Origin: Brettanomyces bruxellensis
Lineage: Eukaryota; Ascomycota; Pichiomycetes; Pichiales; Pichiaceae
Direction of reading: 5' to 3'
DNA: 64,000 nucleotides
NCBI RefSeq assembly: GCF_011074885.1
Contig: NC_054689.1
Coordinates: 2,170,001 to 2,234,000 of the forward strand
Shown: positions 50,489 through 60,939 of the stretch, piece after piece
Numbering within the stretch: position 1 is the stretch's first letter
Layout: every line of letters begins with the position of its first letter
Made by a program: the position numbers and the translations under genes
The notes under the pieces: model-generated
What the model was told of the DNA's origin: nothing
The model's database searches: none
What the model saw: only the letters and a program-made list of their open reading frames with translations

Positions 50489-51754
50489 ATGGAAGAATTA
50501 GGAATATTAACGCCAAAAGAGGCGGGCAGTGGTTCGGCAATTGCAGACAATCATTCCGGTCTTAAGAGCGCAAAATTTAACGGTGACATAAAGCCGAACG
50601 ACGACGTTTATCTAAAGCTACAAAAGCTTCAAAAGCAGCTTGAGCTTATATTACTTCAAGAGGAATACATTAAAGATGAGCAGAGATATTTGAAGAGAGA
50701 GTTAATAAGAGCTCAAGAGGAGGTGAAAAAGATCCAGTCTGTTCCTTTGGTTATAGGCCAATTTCTGGAACCAATTGATCAACACACGGGTATTGTTTCT
50801 TCGACCACCGGTTCTAATTATGTCGTGAGAATATTGTCCACACTCGATCGTGAGTTGTTGAAACCTTCAGCATCAGTTGCATTGCACAGGCACTCAAACG
50901 CTTTAGTTGACATTCTTCCTCCAGAAGCAGACTCTTCCATATCTATTGTGGGTGACCGCGAGAAGCCAAATGTTACATACAACGATGTTGGTGGATTGGA
51001 CCTTCAGAAGCAGGAAATTAGAGAGGCAGTTGAGCTTCCATTGACACACATGGATATGTACAAACAGATCGGTATAGATCCACCTAGAGGTGTGTTGCTA
51101 TATGGACCTCCGGGTACTGGAAAAACGATGCTTGTTAAAGCTGTTGCACATCACACAACGGCATCATTTATCAGGGTGAATGGATCTGAGTTTGTCCAGA
51201 AATACTTGGGTGAAGGACCTCGTATGGTCCGTGATGTGTTCAGGTTGGCTAGGGAGAATGCTCCTTCCATTATATTCATAGATGAGATTGATGCTATTGC
51301 GACAAAGCGTTTTGATGCTCAGACTGGTGCTGACAGGGAAGTCCAGAGAATTTTAATAGAGCTACTTACTCAAATGGATGGTTTCGAGCAGTCAACAAAC
51401 GTTAAGGTGATTATGGCTACGAACAGACCAGACACATTAGATCCAGCTTTGCTACGTCCTGGAAGATTGGATAGAAAGATTGAATTTCCATCGTTGAAGG
51501 ATAGGAGAGAAAGAAGAATGATTTTTAGTACCATTGCTTCGAAGATGTCTCTTGCTCCTGAGGTTGATCTTGATTCCTTGATCATTCGTAATGATCCATT
51601 AAGTGGTGCAATTATTGCCGCTATTATGCAAGAAGCTGGTCTCAGGGCCGTTAGGAAAAATAGATACATGATCATTCAGAGCGACCTCGAGGAAGCATAC
51701 ACGTCACAGGTTAAGACTGGCTCGGAGGTTGATAAATTCGAGTTCTACAAATGA
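50489..51754 (+). CDS. RPT3: 26S proteasome regulatory ATPase Rpt3
   Basis: The 421-residue AAA ATPase begins [12 protein letters not shown] (S. cerevisiae Rpt3 MEELGIVTPVEK, 428). It has an N-terminal coiled coil, an OB domain ([21 protein letters not shown]), Walker A GPPGTGKT (206-213), Walker B IIFIDEID (about 260-267) and the second-region motif [16 protein letters not shown]. The C-terminal FYK is the HbYX gate-opening motif that docks into the 20S core. Rpt3 unfolds and feeds substrates as part of the six-membered base ring. It converges on SMP3 with only 83 bp between stops. Confidence 0.98.
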   Translation: MEELGILTPKEAGSGSAIADNHSGLKSAKFNGDIKPNDDVYLKLQKLQKQLELILLQEEYIKDEQRYLKRELIRAQEEVKKIQSVPLVIGQFLEPIDQHTGIVSSTTGSNYVVRILSTLDRELLKPSASVALHRHSNALVDILPPEADSSISIVGDREKPNVTYNDVGGLDLQKQEIREAVELPLTHMDMYKQIGIDPPRGVLLYGPPGTGKTMLVKAVAHHTTASFIRVNGSEFVQKYLGEGPRMVRDVFRLARENAPSIIFIDEIDAIATKRFDAQTGADREVQRILIELLTQMDGFEQSTNVKVIMATNRPDTLDPALLRPGRLDRKIEFPSLKDRRERRMIFSTIASKMSLAPEVDLDSLIIRNDPLSGAIIAAIMQEAGLRAVRKNRYMIIQSDLEEAYTSQVKTGSEVDKFEFYK

Positions 51755-51837
51755 GCAGATGTTCACACACTTTCAAATGTATATCAATATCATTAATTAT
51801 TATTAATGTGCCAACAGCAGCCGATGTATGTCAGTAG

Positions 51838-53496
51838 TTAATACTGTGTCAACTTATACACTGTAATTCCAGGGGTAAAAGTTTTTATTCCAAACTTATT
51901 GGGTTCGAAATGGTCCAAATCGTAGTGCCATTTGGTCGACCAAAGTTCGATAAAGTTGAATCGGACATTTTCGTTCTCTTCGAGATTCATCATTGAGTTA
52001 TCAGGAGCCACGAGATATAATCTTCTTTCATTTGGATTGGTATTCACTATTCTGGAAACGGTCTCAATAAACTTGTCTGCTTCTAATCCCATAAAATCCA
52101 CTACATAATCACCTTCTATCAAGGAATAATCTGCGTTTAAAAGATCATCTTCATCCTTATTGAAAAACACCATATTACTATCCGTACCGTTATAGGTATT
52201 CTGATATGTTTTCAACAACCATGTTGGAGGTTTGTAAGTTCTCCAATAAATCAATGAAAATGGTTTGACAGAATTTTCATTGTCAAGCGTTGTTCCTAGA
52301 TAGTTAGTAGCGCCAACAAGACCAGCCTGATGCAAAAATCCCATAAGTATTGTCATAAAAACATTGAATATGAGCCAAAGCCTGATAACTAACTGCACAA
52401 AACGAGGTGAGCCATTTAAATTAACACAACAACATGCCAATGGAATAATAGGGATTAGAAAGCGAAGCTCTTGGTGTGGGATGATGGAGAGTGAAAGGAG
52501 ACCTGAAATATATGCCAGAAATGGGGTTGTTTTCAAATATCCACTTTTCATGAATGGAAAAAGCAAAAAGAGCAGAGGTCCCACGATCTGAGGATAATTG
52601 ATAAGAACGTGCGTATATAATGGATGAATTCCGTGCTTTGAAAGATTACCGACTTTCGAATTGTAAAGTAAGCTATTTAGGGGAGCAAACGTGAGATTAT
52701 CAGGAAAATCGATGTGCCCCTGAAAATAAAGGGTGTCTATCAGTATGAAAATAAATGTCGCAAGAGAAAAAGACACAATAGGTATCAAAGACCTAATCTT
52801 GTTTTTAAAGAAAAACTTCAAGAGGTAGATGCTGGGTAAGATGAGCCAACATAAGAAAGTGATTCTGTTGAATATACCAAAAGAAACCAAAAAGCCTAAC
52901 AGTGCCAATTTTGAGGATGAATATGCGTTTTTGCAAGACCGAATAGATTCTTGCTTATCATTCTCTGATGCTTTAGATGAATACATTTCAAGATACTGAC
53001 GGATGTCATCGATTAAGTAGACCACAAGTAACACAACACAGGTTTCAATTGAATTGGAAAAAGTGTGCGACTGGTAGACGAGGGTGATATATGAAGTATT
53101 GAAAAAGAAAGACGCCTTAATCCTTTCATGCTTAATAGGCATAATTCGATGCAAACACCACTCTCCAACAATCCACGTGAGAAGACAAAATTCAAACTTG
53201 GTTAGAAGTAGGATACTGAGGGAACTCAAGTTGAAGTATGTACCGAGAAGTATCACGGGATAGTAAAATATTAACAATGGAATCGAGGATCTGCACGGTT
53301 TTCGAGAGTTGGAAAACTCCCATGGAACGTTGTCATGATAAATGGCTTGAAATGACTGATAGAATTCATCCGGGTGTATATATGATGTTTGAGTACATGC
53401 AACAAATCTTACTACCACCGAGAATAACACATAAATAGTCCTCCAACTGGATAGAAAAGATACAAGCTTCCGGCTACTAACAACAATCGAGTGCAT
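51838..53496 (-). CDS. SMP3: GPI alpha-1,2-mannosyltransferase IV (Smp3/PIG-Z)
   Basis: The frame reaches upstream to a TTG, and the ATG at 53496 gives 552 residues (S. cerevisiae Smp3 516). The GT22 signature SYIHPDEFYQ places the HPDE motif at 41-44 in the first lumenal loop. Other matching blocks are YQSHTFSNSIETCVVLL, GIFNRITFLCWL, HGIHPLYTHVLINYPQIVGPLL and IPHQELRFLIPIIPL. The protein has multiple membrane segments in the ER. Smp3 adds the fourth mannose to the GPI anchor, which is essential in yeast. Confidence 0.95.
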   Translation of the reverse strand: MHSIVVSSRKLVSFLSSWRTIYVLFSVVVRFVACTQTSYIHPDEFYQSFQAIYHDNVPWEFSNSRKPCRSSIPLLIFYYPVILLGTYFNLSSLSILLLTKFEFCLLTWIVGEWCLHRIMPIKHERIKASFFFNTSYITLVYQSHTFSNSIETCVVLLVVYLIDDIRQYLEMYSSKASENDKQESIRSCKNAYSSSKLALLGFLVSFGIFNRITFLCWLILPSIYLLKFFFKNKIRSLIPIVSFSLATFIFILIDTLYFQGHIDFPDNLTFAPLNSLLYNSKVGNLSKHGIHPLYTHVLINYPQIVGPLLFLLFPFMKSGYLKTTPFLAYISGLLSLSIIPHQELRFLIPIIPLACCCVNLNGSPRFVQLVIRLWLIFNVFMTILMGFLHQAGLVGATNYLGTTLDNENSVKPFSLIYWRTYKPPTWLLKTYQNTYNGTDSNMVFFNKDEDDLLNADYSLIEGDYVVDFMGLEADKFIETVSRIVNTNPNERRLYLVAPDNSMMNLEENENVRFNFIELWSTKWHYDLDHFEPNKFGIKTFTPGITVYKLTQY

Positions 53497-53874
53497 TGTA
53501 CAATATAGCCGCAACCCTGTTTCCGTCGATGTAGAGCTTTGTCCTTTATTCAACGAGGCACAAAGAACACTCTTTTGAGTAGTGGGGAGTACGTGAAGGG
53601 AGGAGAAAAAGACGCATCATTTGGGTGCAAGGATGCAGAAAATCGATAAAACAGATCTATGCAACTCATAGTACGGAAATAAAATAAAAATTAGAAAAAC
53701 AAATCTAGTAATGTTAATGAATTGATTATGCAAAATGAGTAGAAAAAAGAGGAAAAGCACATGTACGTAAAGTGATTACAAGTTGCGTCACCCAACAAAT
53801 CCCCTGCTGGGGCCAACGCAAACATCATATTCCAAAGAAGAAACAGGTATCACAAAGAACTATCGACAAGTCGT
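53497..53874. promoter_or_regulatory. SMP3 promoter / PIR gene 3' region
   Basis: This 378 bp stretch upstream of SMP3 has no recognised gene or motif. Confidence 0.4.
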
Positions 53875-54813
53875 TTAACAGTTTGTCAAGTCGATGATCT
53901 TAAGATGTGCACGGTAGCACAAAGATCCAATATTCTCATCGTAAAGGTTGTAGAAGTCACCTGACAAGCACTGCCAGAACACATCATTGTCACCAATGGC
54001 CAAATTTCCATCAGGAGTGACACTCCATCCAGCAGCATAGATAGCACCTGCCTGAGGCGGTGGGCCATCAAACTGGAATTGCTGGTTGGCAACGATGGAA
54101 CCAATTCTTCCCTTTGCATCTCTAAGAATGCTATCTTTCAAAGTCATAGCCAAATCACCTGTGTTGTAGCAAGCGACACTTGGAACAACAGAGCTCTCAG
54201 CAGTCTCCGACTCAGTGGTTGATGTACTAGTTGTGTTGGAAGTGGAGGAAGAAGAAAAAGCAGTGGTAGTGGCAGAAGAACCAGTTGAGGACTCATCGTC
54301 AGTAGAAGTGGTTTTGACAGAAGAACCAGAGGTGGTTGCAGAAGCACTTCCAGTAGTCTTGGTCTTCTTAGCCTGAACCTGACCGTCACTTATCTGAGTG
54401 GCACCAGTCTCAGTGGAAATGGATGTTGTGGAAGGTTTGGTTGCTGTGGCCTGAACCTGACCGTCACCAATTTGGGAAGCAACAACAGCTTTAGAAATAG
54501 TCTTGGTCTTGGTGACAGCAGAACTTTTACTCTTCTTTGTAGAAGTAGAAGTAGCAGTAGCAGCCTGAACCTGTCCATCTCCAATCTGAGAGACATCACC
54601 TCTCTTTAGAAGTTTAGCAGCAGCTGTAACAGATGCAGAGGAGGACGTGGAAGAGCCTATTGTCTCAACAGAGATACCAAAAGTTGATGCATAATCAGTA
54701 ACACCACCTGGGAAAGTTGCAGTAGGTGTCAAAGTTGACCATGCCTCAGAAGGAACGTAAGCAGCACCTGCAACGGATGCGAGGGCAATTATAGTAGATA
54801 AACTGAACTTCAT
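53875..54813 (-). CDS. PIR-family cell wall protein
   Basis: The 312-residue protein has a signal peptide ([18 protein letters not shown]), a Kex2 site KR at 70-71 right before the first repeat, and three PIR repeats at about 75, 113 and 140: [31 protein letters not shown] Ser/Thr-rich spacer suited to O-mannosylation follows. The C-terminus has the exact PIR cysteine spacing C-66-C-16-C-12-C, with the last Cys as the final residue. PIR proteins attach covalently to beta-1,3-glucan through the Gln of the repeats. It is closest in layout to Cis3/Hsp150, but orthology within the family cannot be assigned. Confidence 0.94.
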   Translation of the reverse strand: MKFSLSTIIALASVAGAAYVPSEAWSTLTPTATFPGGVTDYASTFGISVETIGSSTSSSASVTAAAKLLKRGDVSQIGDGQVQAATATSTSTKKSKSSAVTKTKTISKAVVASQIGDGQVQATATKPSTTSISTETGATQISDGQVQAKKTKTTGSASATTSGSSVKTTSTDDESSTGSSATTTAFSSSSTSNTTSTSTTESETAESSVVPSVACYNTGDLAMTLKDSILRDAKGRIGSIVANQQFQFDGPPPQAGAIYAAGWSVTPDGNLAIGDNDVFWQCLSGDFYNLYDENIGSLCYRAHLKIIDLTNC

Positions 54814-56457
54814 CTTGAACAGTAGGTAACAAATAACGAGCGAATGTAATTTAGATGTAGATGAAGATGGAGAGGGTATAATATCCAGGAAGAATAATAT
54901 GCACTTACTTTAGTTCTTTCAGACTATGAAGTTCATCGTGGGAAACCGCTTTATATATATCAGAATCATAAAGAGTGCAAAAATTATGTCCCTTCTCTGA
55001 TCACGGTCTAGAAGCCAGTGTGATTTTCCAAAAACGATGAAACGACAATTTCTCTTTTGTACACCTAGACAACGAACAAACGTGAACGAACAATGCTGAA
55101 TAACAACTTTGGAGACATGATGCATAGCCAATAGGACAAAGAGAGCCCATTCATGAAGTGCAACTCGTAATTTTTTACTCGATTAATCAAAAATACTTCT
55201 GTTTATTGTGTGATGTGACTGACTGCTTGGCGCGACCTTATTGAACAATCCTCATCTTATTGTCCACATATATTTTTTTTGTTGACGCTTTGCCCTATTT
55301 CGAGAGTCTCAGTTTACGAAACGCGGTTTGACGACCGCTCATAATATTTTCTATTTATTTTTCCCACTGTTTACCCCTTTGGCGACAACACACAGCACTA
55401 AACCTCATATTTAATCTCATATTTTTCTTTTTCTTTTTTTCTTCACTATCAAATTTTTTTTGATTGTTCTCAAAACTTTTTTGCTTTCCACCGTACTTTA
55501 ACATTCTTGACAATTTTTCATGATGACGTCTCTCGTTCACGTACCTGAAATAGTGGAAATAATATGGGCTGAAGAGACCCAGTAAGCTAAACAATACTTT
55601 ATCTACCATGCATTACACCTTTTTTTTTGGGGCATAGAATTGTGTGGTTCGCAAAAGTGATTTCTCTGCAAAAATCCCCACACATACGCATTTTCTTTCT
55701 TCTTTTTTTCCCCGGCGGTACAATATATTGCCCTTTTTCTGCCGATACTGAACTTTCTTCGTTCAAAACTTTTTACATCATTGCCCTGTCACGTGATCTG
55801 ATAATTCGCGAACGTAACATTCACCTTGAAGTTTGTAGAACTTTTCTCTCATCTCAAACAGCTGGTTTGAAATCGGTTTATTTCTATCCCTTCATCAATT
55901 TCATAGTCCAATAATCCGACCGCGGCATAACATAAGGCTTTAAAATGAATAAGCGCGATTAGGCTTGCACTTGCTACACAGGGGTAGAGAGCGTGCGTGT
56001 CGTTGAATGGGATCGTACTATGAAAATTCCAATTTATCAAAATAAAACGACCGCGAATTGCGAAAACGGCTAATTATCAGACTAATATTTCCTAAACAAG
56101 ATTAAATCGGGCATGAAATAGCACCCTGTTCACCCCTTTAAAGATCAAATTATTTAATACCGGCTTCTCAAAGTGCCAAGCTTTGATATTACTTTGATAA
56201 AAGGCTTAGATCCATTGTACTCTTATTTTAAAGCTATATGATTATTGTTATGAAATCCCAGAAAGATTTTAGCGCGTTAATAATTTGGCAACTTGTAACT
56301 TTCTACATTTTATTTTGTTATTTGCTAAGCCATTCATTGCCCATGGAAAGACATTCATTTCAAACATTATCTAGAAATACACGCTATTTATTTAAAAAAT
56401 GAATTACATCTATTAAGGTATAATGCTATTCCTCTTTGGGACTGCTGGTGAAACAGC
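54814..56457. promoter_or_regulatory. PIR gene upstream region (1.64 kb)
   Basis: This is a long gap between the PIR start and the THP1 stop. An 84-codon minus-strand frame (55355-55609) begins MVDKVLFSLLGLFSPYYF, but I recognise no family and its second half is low-complexity Lys/Asn. A plus-strand 95-codon frame at 55627-55914 is also unconvincing. Confidence 0.45.
54951..54959 (-). promoter_or_regulatory. TATA box of the PIR gene
   Basis: TATATATAA reads on the minus strand about 138 bp upstream of the PIR ATG, consistent with a strong, regulated cell-wall promoter. Confidence 0.55.
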
Positions 56458-57825
56458 TCAATCTAGCCAGTCCTCCTTTCCTGGCTGTGCGTATTTCTGT
56501 TTGTAGATATCATATATATCAGGAAATGGGTTGGTTCTGCTCAATATGATATTTTTTGATGCTGTGAGTTTCGCACGTATTAAGTTGCCGTCAACTAAAG
56601 CCACTAAAACATTCTGAACAAAAGAATCGTTGATTTGATCAGTTATCGTATAGAAGCTCAAACTTCCAGAGCTTGCATTTTGTTGCACAGGATCACATGA
56701 AACGTTTAAGGCAGATCTAACATCTTCAAAGTTCAGACGCCCTGTGATTTTATAAACTTTTAGAATGAGATTTCGTAGAATAAGAATTCGCACTCTTTGA
56801 AGAAATCCCACATATAAACATAACCCAATGAAGTACGATCTATTTCTTCTCAATGCATCAGAAAAACCTTTAATGTCACCCGCTTTATAACAAGTGATTA
56901 GAGGACTGTATATTTCAATCATTTGCAAACCACCCTTATCACTTTGGACCAAATCTCTTAAAACTTGGATATCTGCCACCTTTCCAACAAGTAAACCACA
57001 CGGAATGAGATATTTTAATATTTTTATCCGACTGCGTACGCTTATATCTCGATGAATGTTTTGGAAACACCACATAAAATGCTTATAAGCAAGAAAGTAA
57101 TTGCTCTGCCCAAGATGAAACTTACCAAGCACAAACCTGTAATTTATTAACTGCGACCTTGAAATGAGACGCTTATCAAGACGAAGAACATTCATATTGG
57201 AAAAGACATTATTGCAGAGAATGGGCGAATCAATAAATATATACAGGTTGCAGAGAGATATGCATACAGACATAAGAACTGAAATGGTATCCTTCCTTTC
57301 GTTGCTCCCTAGGTCGTCCAATGCAGGAGAAGCCCTTATGTTATTAACAATTTTTAACATTATAGTAGACAAATAGGAAAGTCTGGGATAATTATTCACT
57401 CGGTTCTCAATCTGCATGATTTTGGCATCCACAAATTTCGTTAGTGGAATGATTAAATTGGTGATATCAAATGTTGATTTGAATAAAATTGTATGAAACT
57501 GCTTGTTGTTTAAGGCGACACTCAACGAGCTGTAAAAACCAATCATAAGATCAATAGAGTTCAACAAACTCCAAGGATCAATGTTTTTGACATAGACCAA
57601 ATACTTCTGTATCATTGTTTCAAATGCAGGCCAATCATTATTATAAAAGTGGATGTTCTCAATTATGCTTTCAAGTTGATCATCATCATATGACTGTAGC
57701 GATTGCTGTAGTGATGGTAAATGTTTTGCTGTTATAGGGTTGACGTCTAGCAAGGACGATAAATCTGTAGGGGTTCCAGCATTCTTCACATCATTCAAAA
57801 ACAGATCCAAAGTATAAGGCTTCAT
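56458..57825 (-). CDS. THP1: TREX-2 mRNA export subunit Thp1 (PCI domain)
   Basis: The 455-residue protein has the same length as S. cerevisiae Thp1. Matching blocks are VKNIDPWSLLNSIDLMIGFYSSL (DVDPWSAWSSSDLIFEFYQCL), NYRFVLGKFHLGQSNYFLAYKHF (EYRYLLGRYYLLNSQVHNAF) and KILKYLIPCGLLVGKV (RILNYMIPTGLILGKM). The C-terminal PCI winged helix ends in VQNVLVALVDGNLIRAKL. Thp1 with Sac3, Sem1 and Sus1 couples transcription to nuclear mRNA export. It is divergent with UPF3, another mRNA-metabolism gene, across about 250 bp. Confidence 0.9.
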   Translation of the reverse strand: MKPYTLDLFLNDVKNAGTPTDLSSLLDVNPITAKHLPSLQQSLQSYDDDQLESIIENIHFYNNDWPAFETMIQKYLVYVKNIDPWSLLNSIDLMIGFYSSLSVALNNKQFHTILFKSTFDITNLIIPLTKFVDAKIMQIENRVNNYPRLSYLSTIMLKIVNNIRASPALDDLGSNERKDTISVLMSVCISLCNLYIFIDSPILCNNVFSNMNVLRLDKRLISRSQLINYRFVLGKFHLGQSNYFLAYKHFMWCFQNIHRDISVRSRIKILKYLIPCGLLVGKVADIQVLRDLVQSDKGGLQMIEIYSPLITCYKAGDIKGFSDALRRNRSYFIGLCLYVGFLQRVRILILRNLILKVYKITGRLNFEDVRSALNVSCDPVQQNASSGSLSFYTITDQINDSFVQNVLVALVDGNLIRAKLTASKNIILSRTNPFPDIYDIYKQKYAQPGKEDWLD

Positions 57826-57945
57826 TTTTGGTGATGCTTAATCGTATAATTGATACGGTGGTATGGAGTTTACCAAAAGTAAGGATATACCAGCAAATAA
57901 AATCTTTGTCCAAAATATACCCTGCACTTTTTTTATCTTATTTTA

Positions 57946-57961
57946 TTTTTTTTTTTTTTTT
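57946..57961 (+). repeat. T16 tract in the THP1/UPF3 divergent promoter
   Basis: A run of 16 T sits midway between the two divergent starts and probably acts as a nucleosome-depleted promoter core. Confidence 0.7.
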
Positions 57962-58079
57962 GAGATGAAGGTGCAAACATAGGGATAATTTTTCATCTAG
58001 AGGTCTGGCAACGTTAAATTGGCTAACTTGTAATTTGGAGGCATTAAAACTCTCTTGTTCCCAATGATAAGTGACAAAT

Positions 58080-59159
58080 ATGAGGCATTCTAGAAGTAAA
58101 TTCAAGAAGAATAGTGGAAATTTTGCTTTTAACGAAGAAGAATATCTCGACAATGCTACTGCAAAGATAATCGTAGCAAATCTTCCACCAAGATTGGATG
58201 GGCAAGGCTTTCTTGACCAAGCTAATTTAACAGACATCGGCAACTTTTACTATGTGAAAGGGCATGATGGTAAAAGCATATATGAAAAACCAGTTTATTC
58301 AAGAGCTTACATCTCTTTTGAGACAGAGGAGCAAGCTAAAAGCGTTGCCAATCGTTTGAGCAAATCGTCTTTTATGGATTCAGTTGTTAACGAAGATCAG
58401 GGCACGGAATCCGAAAGCATTCAATCCGTTAACGACTTACAAAAAGATGAAATAGTCATGGACAATACTAAGAATTTGAAGGACCAAATTAAAAATCAGC
58501 CGACACTTATCCCCAAAGTAAGCAGGGCGACTTATTTAGAAATGCCCAAACACATTTTCAGTGAGAAGACAGATCCAAGCTGGGACACCATTCAAGAGAC
58601 AATTTCCTACAAATTGTTTTTAAACTATTTGGAGGATCCATCATCAGGTAACGCAGACAAAGTTTTGGACAGTTGCTATCCGAAGCGGCAGAAAACGACA
58701 CAGAAAAATCCTAGGAAACAAGCGAAGGGAAAGAAAACTAAGAATATTAACGTTCGAAGTTCGGGTCCTAAATCAGAAAGGTCGCAAAAAGAAATGACAA
58801 AGAAGGAACGACAAAAAATCAAGAGATTAAAAAGGAAGGCTTTTAAGGAAGCCAAACTTAATTCGGATAAAAAAGCAGGTTACGGGAACAAGAAGAATAT
58901 ACCAGTTAAAACTACTGCAAGTACTACGAAGGGCAAAGAGAAAGATCAGAAAAAAAATGGGAAAAAACAGGAAACACCAAGCAAGCGATCGAATTCAAGT
59001 CGGACCAGGAGTGACAAAAAGACAGATGATAAATCAAAAGATGCCACTAAAAAGCCTGATTCTAGGACGACAAAGTTAACAAAGAAAAGTAGAAGGAGAA
59101 AGAAAGTAAAGAAATCCCAAGCACAAAAGTCAACGCATGAAAAACAAAATGCTTTCTGA
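58080..59159 (+). CDS. UPF3: Nonsense-mediated decay factor Upf3
   Basis: The open frame begins at a GTG, and the ATG at 58080 gives 359 residues (S. cerevisiae Upf3 387). The RRM-like Smg4/UPF3 domain (about residues 25-110) has ATAKIIVANLPPRLDGQGFL, FYYVKGHDGKSIYEKPVYSRAYISF and EEQAKSVANRLS. After an acidic linker and the stretch WDTIQETISYKLFLNYLED, the C-terminal half is extremely Lys/Arg/Ser-rich, as in yeast Upf3 (nuclear localisation). Upf3 bridges Upf2 and the surveillance complex during translation termination. Confidence 0.9.
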   Translation: MRHSRSKFKKNSGNFAFNEEEYLDNATAKIIVANLPPRLDGQGFLDQANLTDIGNFYYVKGHDGKSIYEKPVYSRAYISFETEEQAKSVANRLSKSSFMDSVVNEDQGTESESIQSVNDLQKDEIVMDNTKNLKDQIKNQPTLIPKVSRATYLEMPKHIFSEKTDPSWDTIQETISYKLFLNYLEDPSSGNADKVLDSCYPKRQKTTQKNPRKQAKGKKTKNINVRSSGPKSERSQKEMTKKERQKIKRLKRKAFKEAKLNSDKKAGYGNKKNIPVKTTASTTKGKEKDQKKNGKKQETPSKRSNSSRTRSDKKTDDKSKDATKKPDSRTTKLTKKSRRRKKVKKSQAQKSTHEKQNAF

Positions 59160-59265
59160 ATTGGGAATATTCGAGCGTCAAATTAAGAAAGCTGAAAGGA
59201 CGGAATATTTTTTTTCCGTTCTATTCTTCTGACCATCCTCCTCTACAATAGATAGAATACTCATT

Positions 59266-60276
59266 ATGGAATGTCTTACGACATCTGAGAAAAAAAAGGC
59301 CAAATTAAAAACAACTGAAATGTGCCAAGCTATCCCATTTGAAGAGAATCCTTTTAATGTTATAAGAGCCGCTTTCAGATGGGTACGTTTTTAAAAAATT
59401 GAACTATTTATTAACGTATAGGGAAGACTAACTGATACTAATATCCAGATTTAGATAAACGAATACGGTGGTATAATTTTACCGCCCAATCCAACGCTAC
59501 ATGACTTTTTTTCTGAGTCGTTTGTGAAGAATGTATCAATATATTTAGCTGGTAACTCTGATGCAGCCAAAATGGACACATCAGGCAATCCGTTTACTGC
59601 ACTACTGGAAAACTATAAAATGGAATTTAAGGATGTCCCGAAAGTGATTGAATGGATTAATTTGTGTGGAGATTGCCCAGAACAGTCTGACACATTTATT
59701 AAGGAGTCATCTCAGGGTAATACTAACGACATACAACAGGATTTGCTTGCACTTCCGATTGAAAAAATAGTAACGTTAGTAAGCAACATATACAGAATTC
59801 TTTGTGTCATTGTCCTGACAAGTGCAAGGGGAAAGGCAATGGCATGGGCAGCCACAAATCTCAACTATATACCGGTGGCTGATAAGCGGGCTTTAGAACA
59901 ATTCACCGTTATAGGGGATGGCTATGACTCGAATGAAAGTGTAAACATATCTAGGGATTCCAATGGAATCCAGGAAATGTCTTCGCAGCAGAAATATGAA
60001 GAGCTGAATCAGAGAATTGATAGCCTAAATGAAGAATTAGCAGAGTGCCAATGGACAATAGCTTCCTTGAAAGATCAATTGAAGTCAGAAAGGGACCAAA
60101 AAGGTAAATGTGTGGATACAATCAAGGGCTTAGAGGAAAAGCTTGAGCGCCAAGAGGAAAAAGTAACGGGTCAGGAACTTTACAAGAAAGGTCGTTTTGA
60201 GGTGGCTATACTTGAAAACGTTATTCAGCAATTGATGATACGTGAAAAGGAGCGAAATGGTTTTAAAAGTATGTAA
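59266..60276 (+). CDS. Unrecognised coiled-coil protein, spliced
   Basis: Two exons, 59266-59382 (39 codons) and 59455-60276, encode 312 residues starting MECLTTSEKKKAK. The junction joins VIRAAFRW to INEYGGIILPPNPTLHDFF in phase 0. Residues about 35-200 look like a compact helical domain (ALLENYKMEFKDVPKVIEWI, LPIEKIVTLVSNIYRILCVIV). The C-terminal third is a coiled coil (YEELNQRIDSLNEELAECQ). I do not recognise the family. The shape (helical head, then coiled coil) recalls Hook/Ndc80-type N-terminal domains, but I see no diagnostic motif. It lies 106 bp downstream of UPF3 in the same direction. Confidence 0.75.
59383..59454 (+). other. Intron of the coiled-coil gene (72 nt)
   Basis: The donor is GTACGT (59383). 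Two branch candidates occur, GACTAAC (59426-59432) and TACTAAT (59436-59442), and the acceptor TTTAG ends at 59454. The earlier CAG at 59446-59448 would give an in-frame stop, so the later AG is required. Confidence 0.75.
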
Positions 60277-60473
60277 AGAAAATACCGATTAAATTGAGGA
60301 AAAGATTTGAGGGAATGAGGATGAGATGAAATAGATCAGCTATAACAAGTTTGGACAGTGTAAACATATATACTGCAAAGCAAAACAAAAATTGTAAGTG
60401 TAAAATTTCAGCATGTACTTCTTTATTTTTATCTCTGTCTTTAAATTAATATATTAATACAACAAACTAGCCA

Positions 60474-60939
60474 TCAATTGATAAGAGCATCCATCGTACA
60501 GCAGATACACATTGCAGCCAAGCATGCAGTTAAGCAATCAGAATTGTTCCTCGATTGAGGCTGCTGTTGAACATAAACAGGCTGCTGCTGCTGTTGATAA
60601 TAACCTTGCTGAGGTTGCCCCTGGTAATATCCCGGAGGTTGTTGATAATAGCCCTGCTGTCCTGCTGGCTGTTGGTAATATCCCTGCTGTTGAGAATTAC
60701 CTCCAAATATACCTCTTTGGCCTTGGCCTTGACCCTGACTCTGAGCCTGATAATTTGATTGGGCTTGTGGCTGTTGATTGGATGTACTTCCACCATTGTA
60801 ATAATCAGAAGCAGCACCTCTCTTTTCTGGAGGAGGGCCAGTTGGACGCTGTATTAATGAAATAAGATTTGTTAGTAATTGCTTAGCCGAAACAAAATTT
60901 AGGGTTAAAAAAAAGATGAGCACTTACGTTATACGACAT
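60474..60939 (-). CDS. CYSTM-family tail-anchored protein, spliced
   Basis: Exon 1 (60928-60939) encodes only MSYN, and exon 2 (60474-60848) continues RPTGPPPEKRGAASDYYNGG. The 128-residue product is rich in Gln, Tyr, Gly and Pro repeats (QQGYYQQP). It ends QQPVYVQQQPQSRNNSDCL, then the cysteine-rich segment TACLAAMCICCTMDALIN. This matches S. cerevisiae YBR016W (QPVYVQQQPPQRGNEGCL, then ACLAALCICCTMDMLF). CYSTM proteins are small, tail-anchored or palmitoylated plasma-membrane proteins linked to stress tolerance, with unknown mechanism. The unspliced frame would start with an intron-derived hydrophobic peptide and is not real. Confidence 0.92.
60849..60927 (-). other. Intron of the CYSTM gene (79 nt)
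   Basis: The donor is GTAAGT (60922-60927), the branch site TTACTAAC lies at 60871-60878 and the acceptor TACAG ends at 60849, all on the minus strand. Confidence 0.92.

Noticed and set aside
60849..60923. The hydrophobic N-terminus MLIFFLTLNFVSAKQ on the unspliced CYSTM frame
   Set aside because: It does not start at an ATG in the genomic frame and lies inside a well-formed intron; splicing gives MSYNRPTGPPPE instead.
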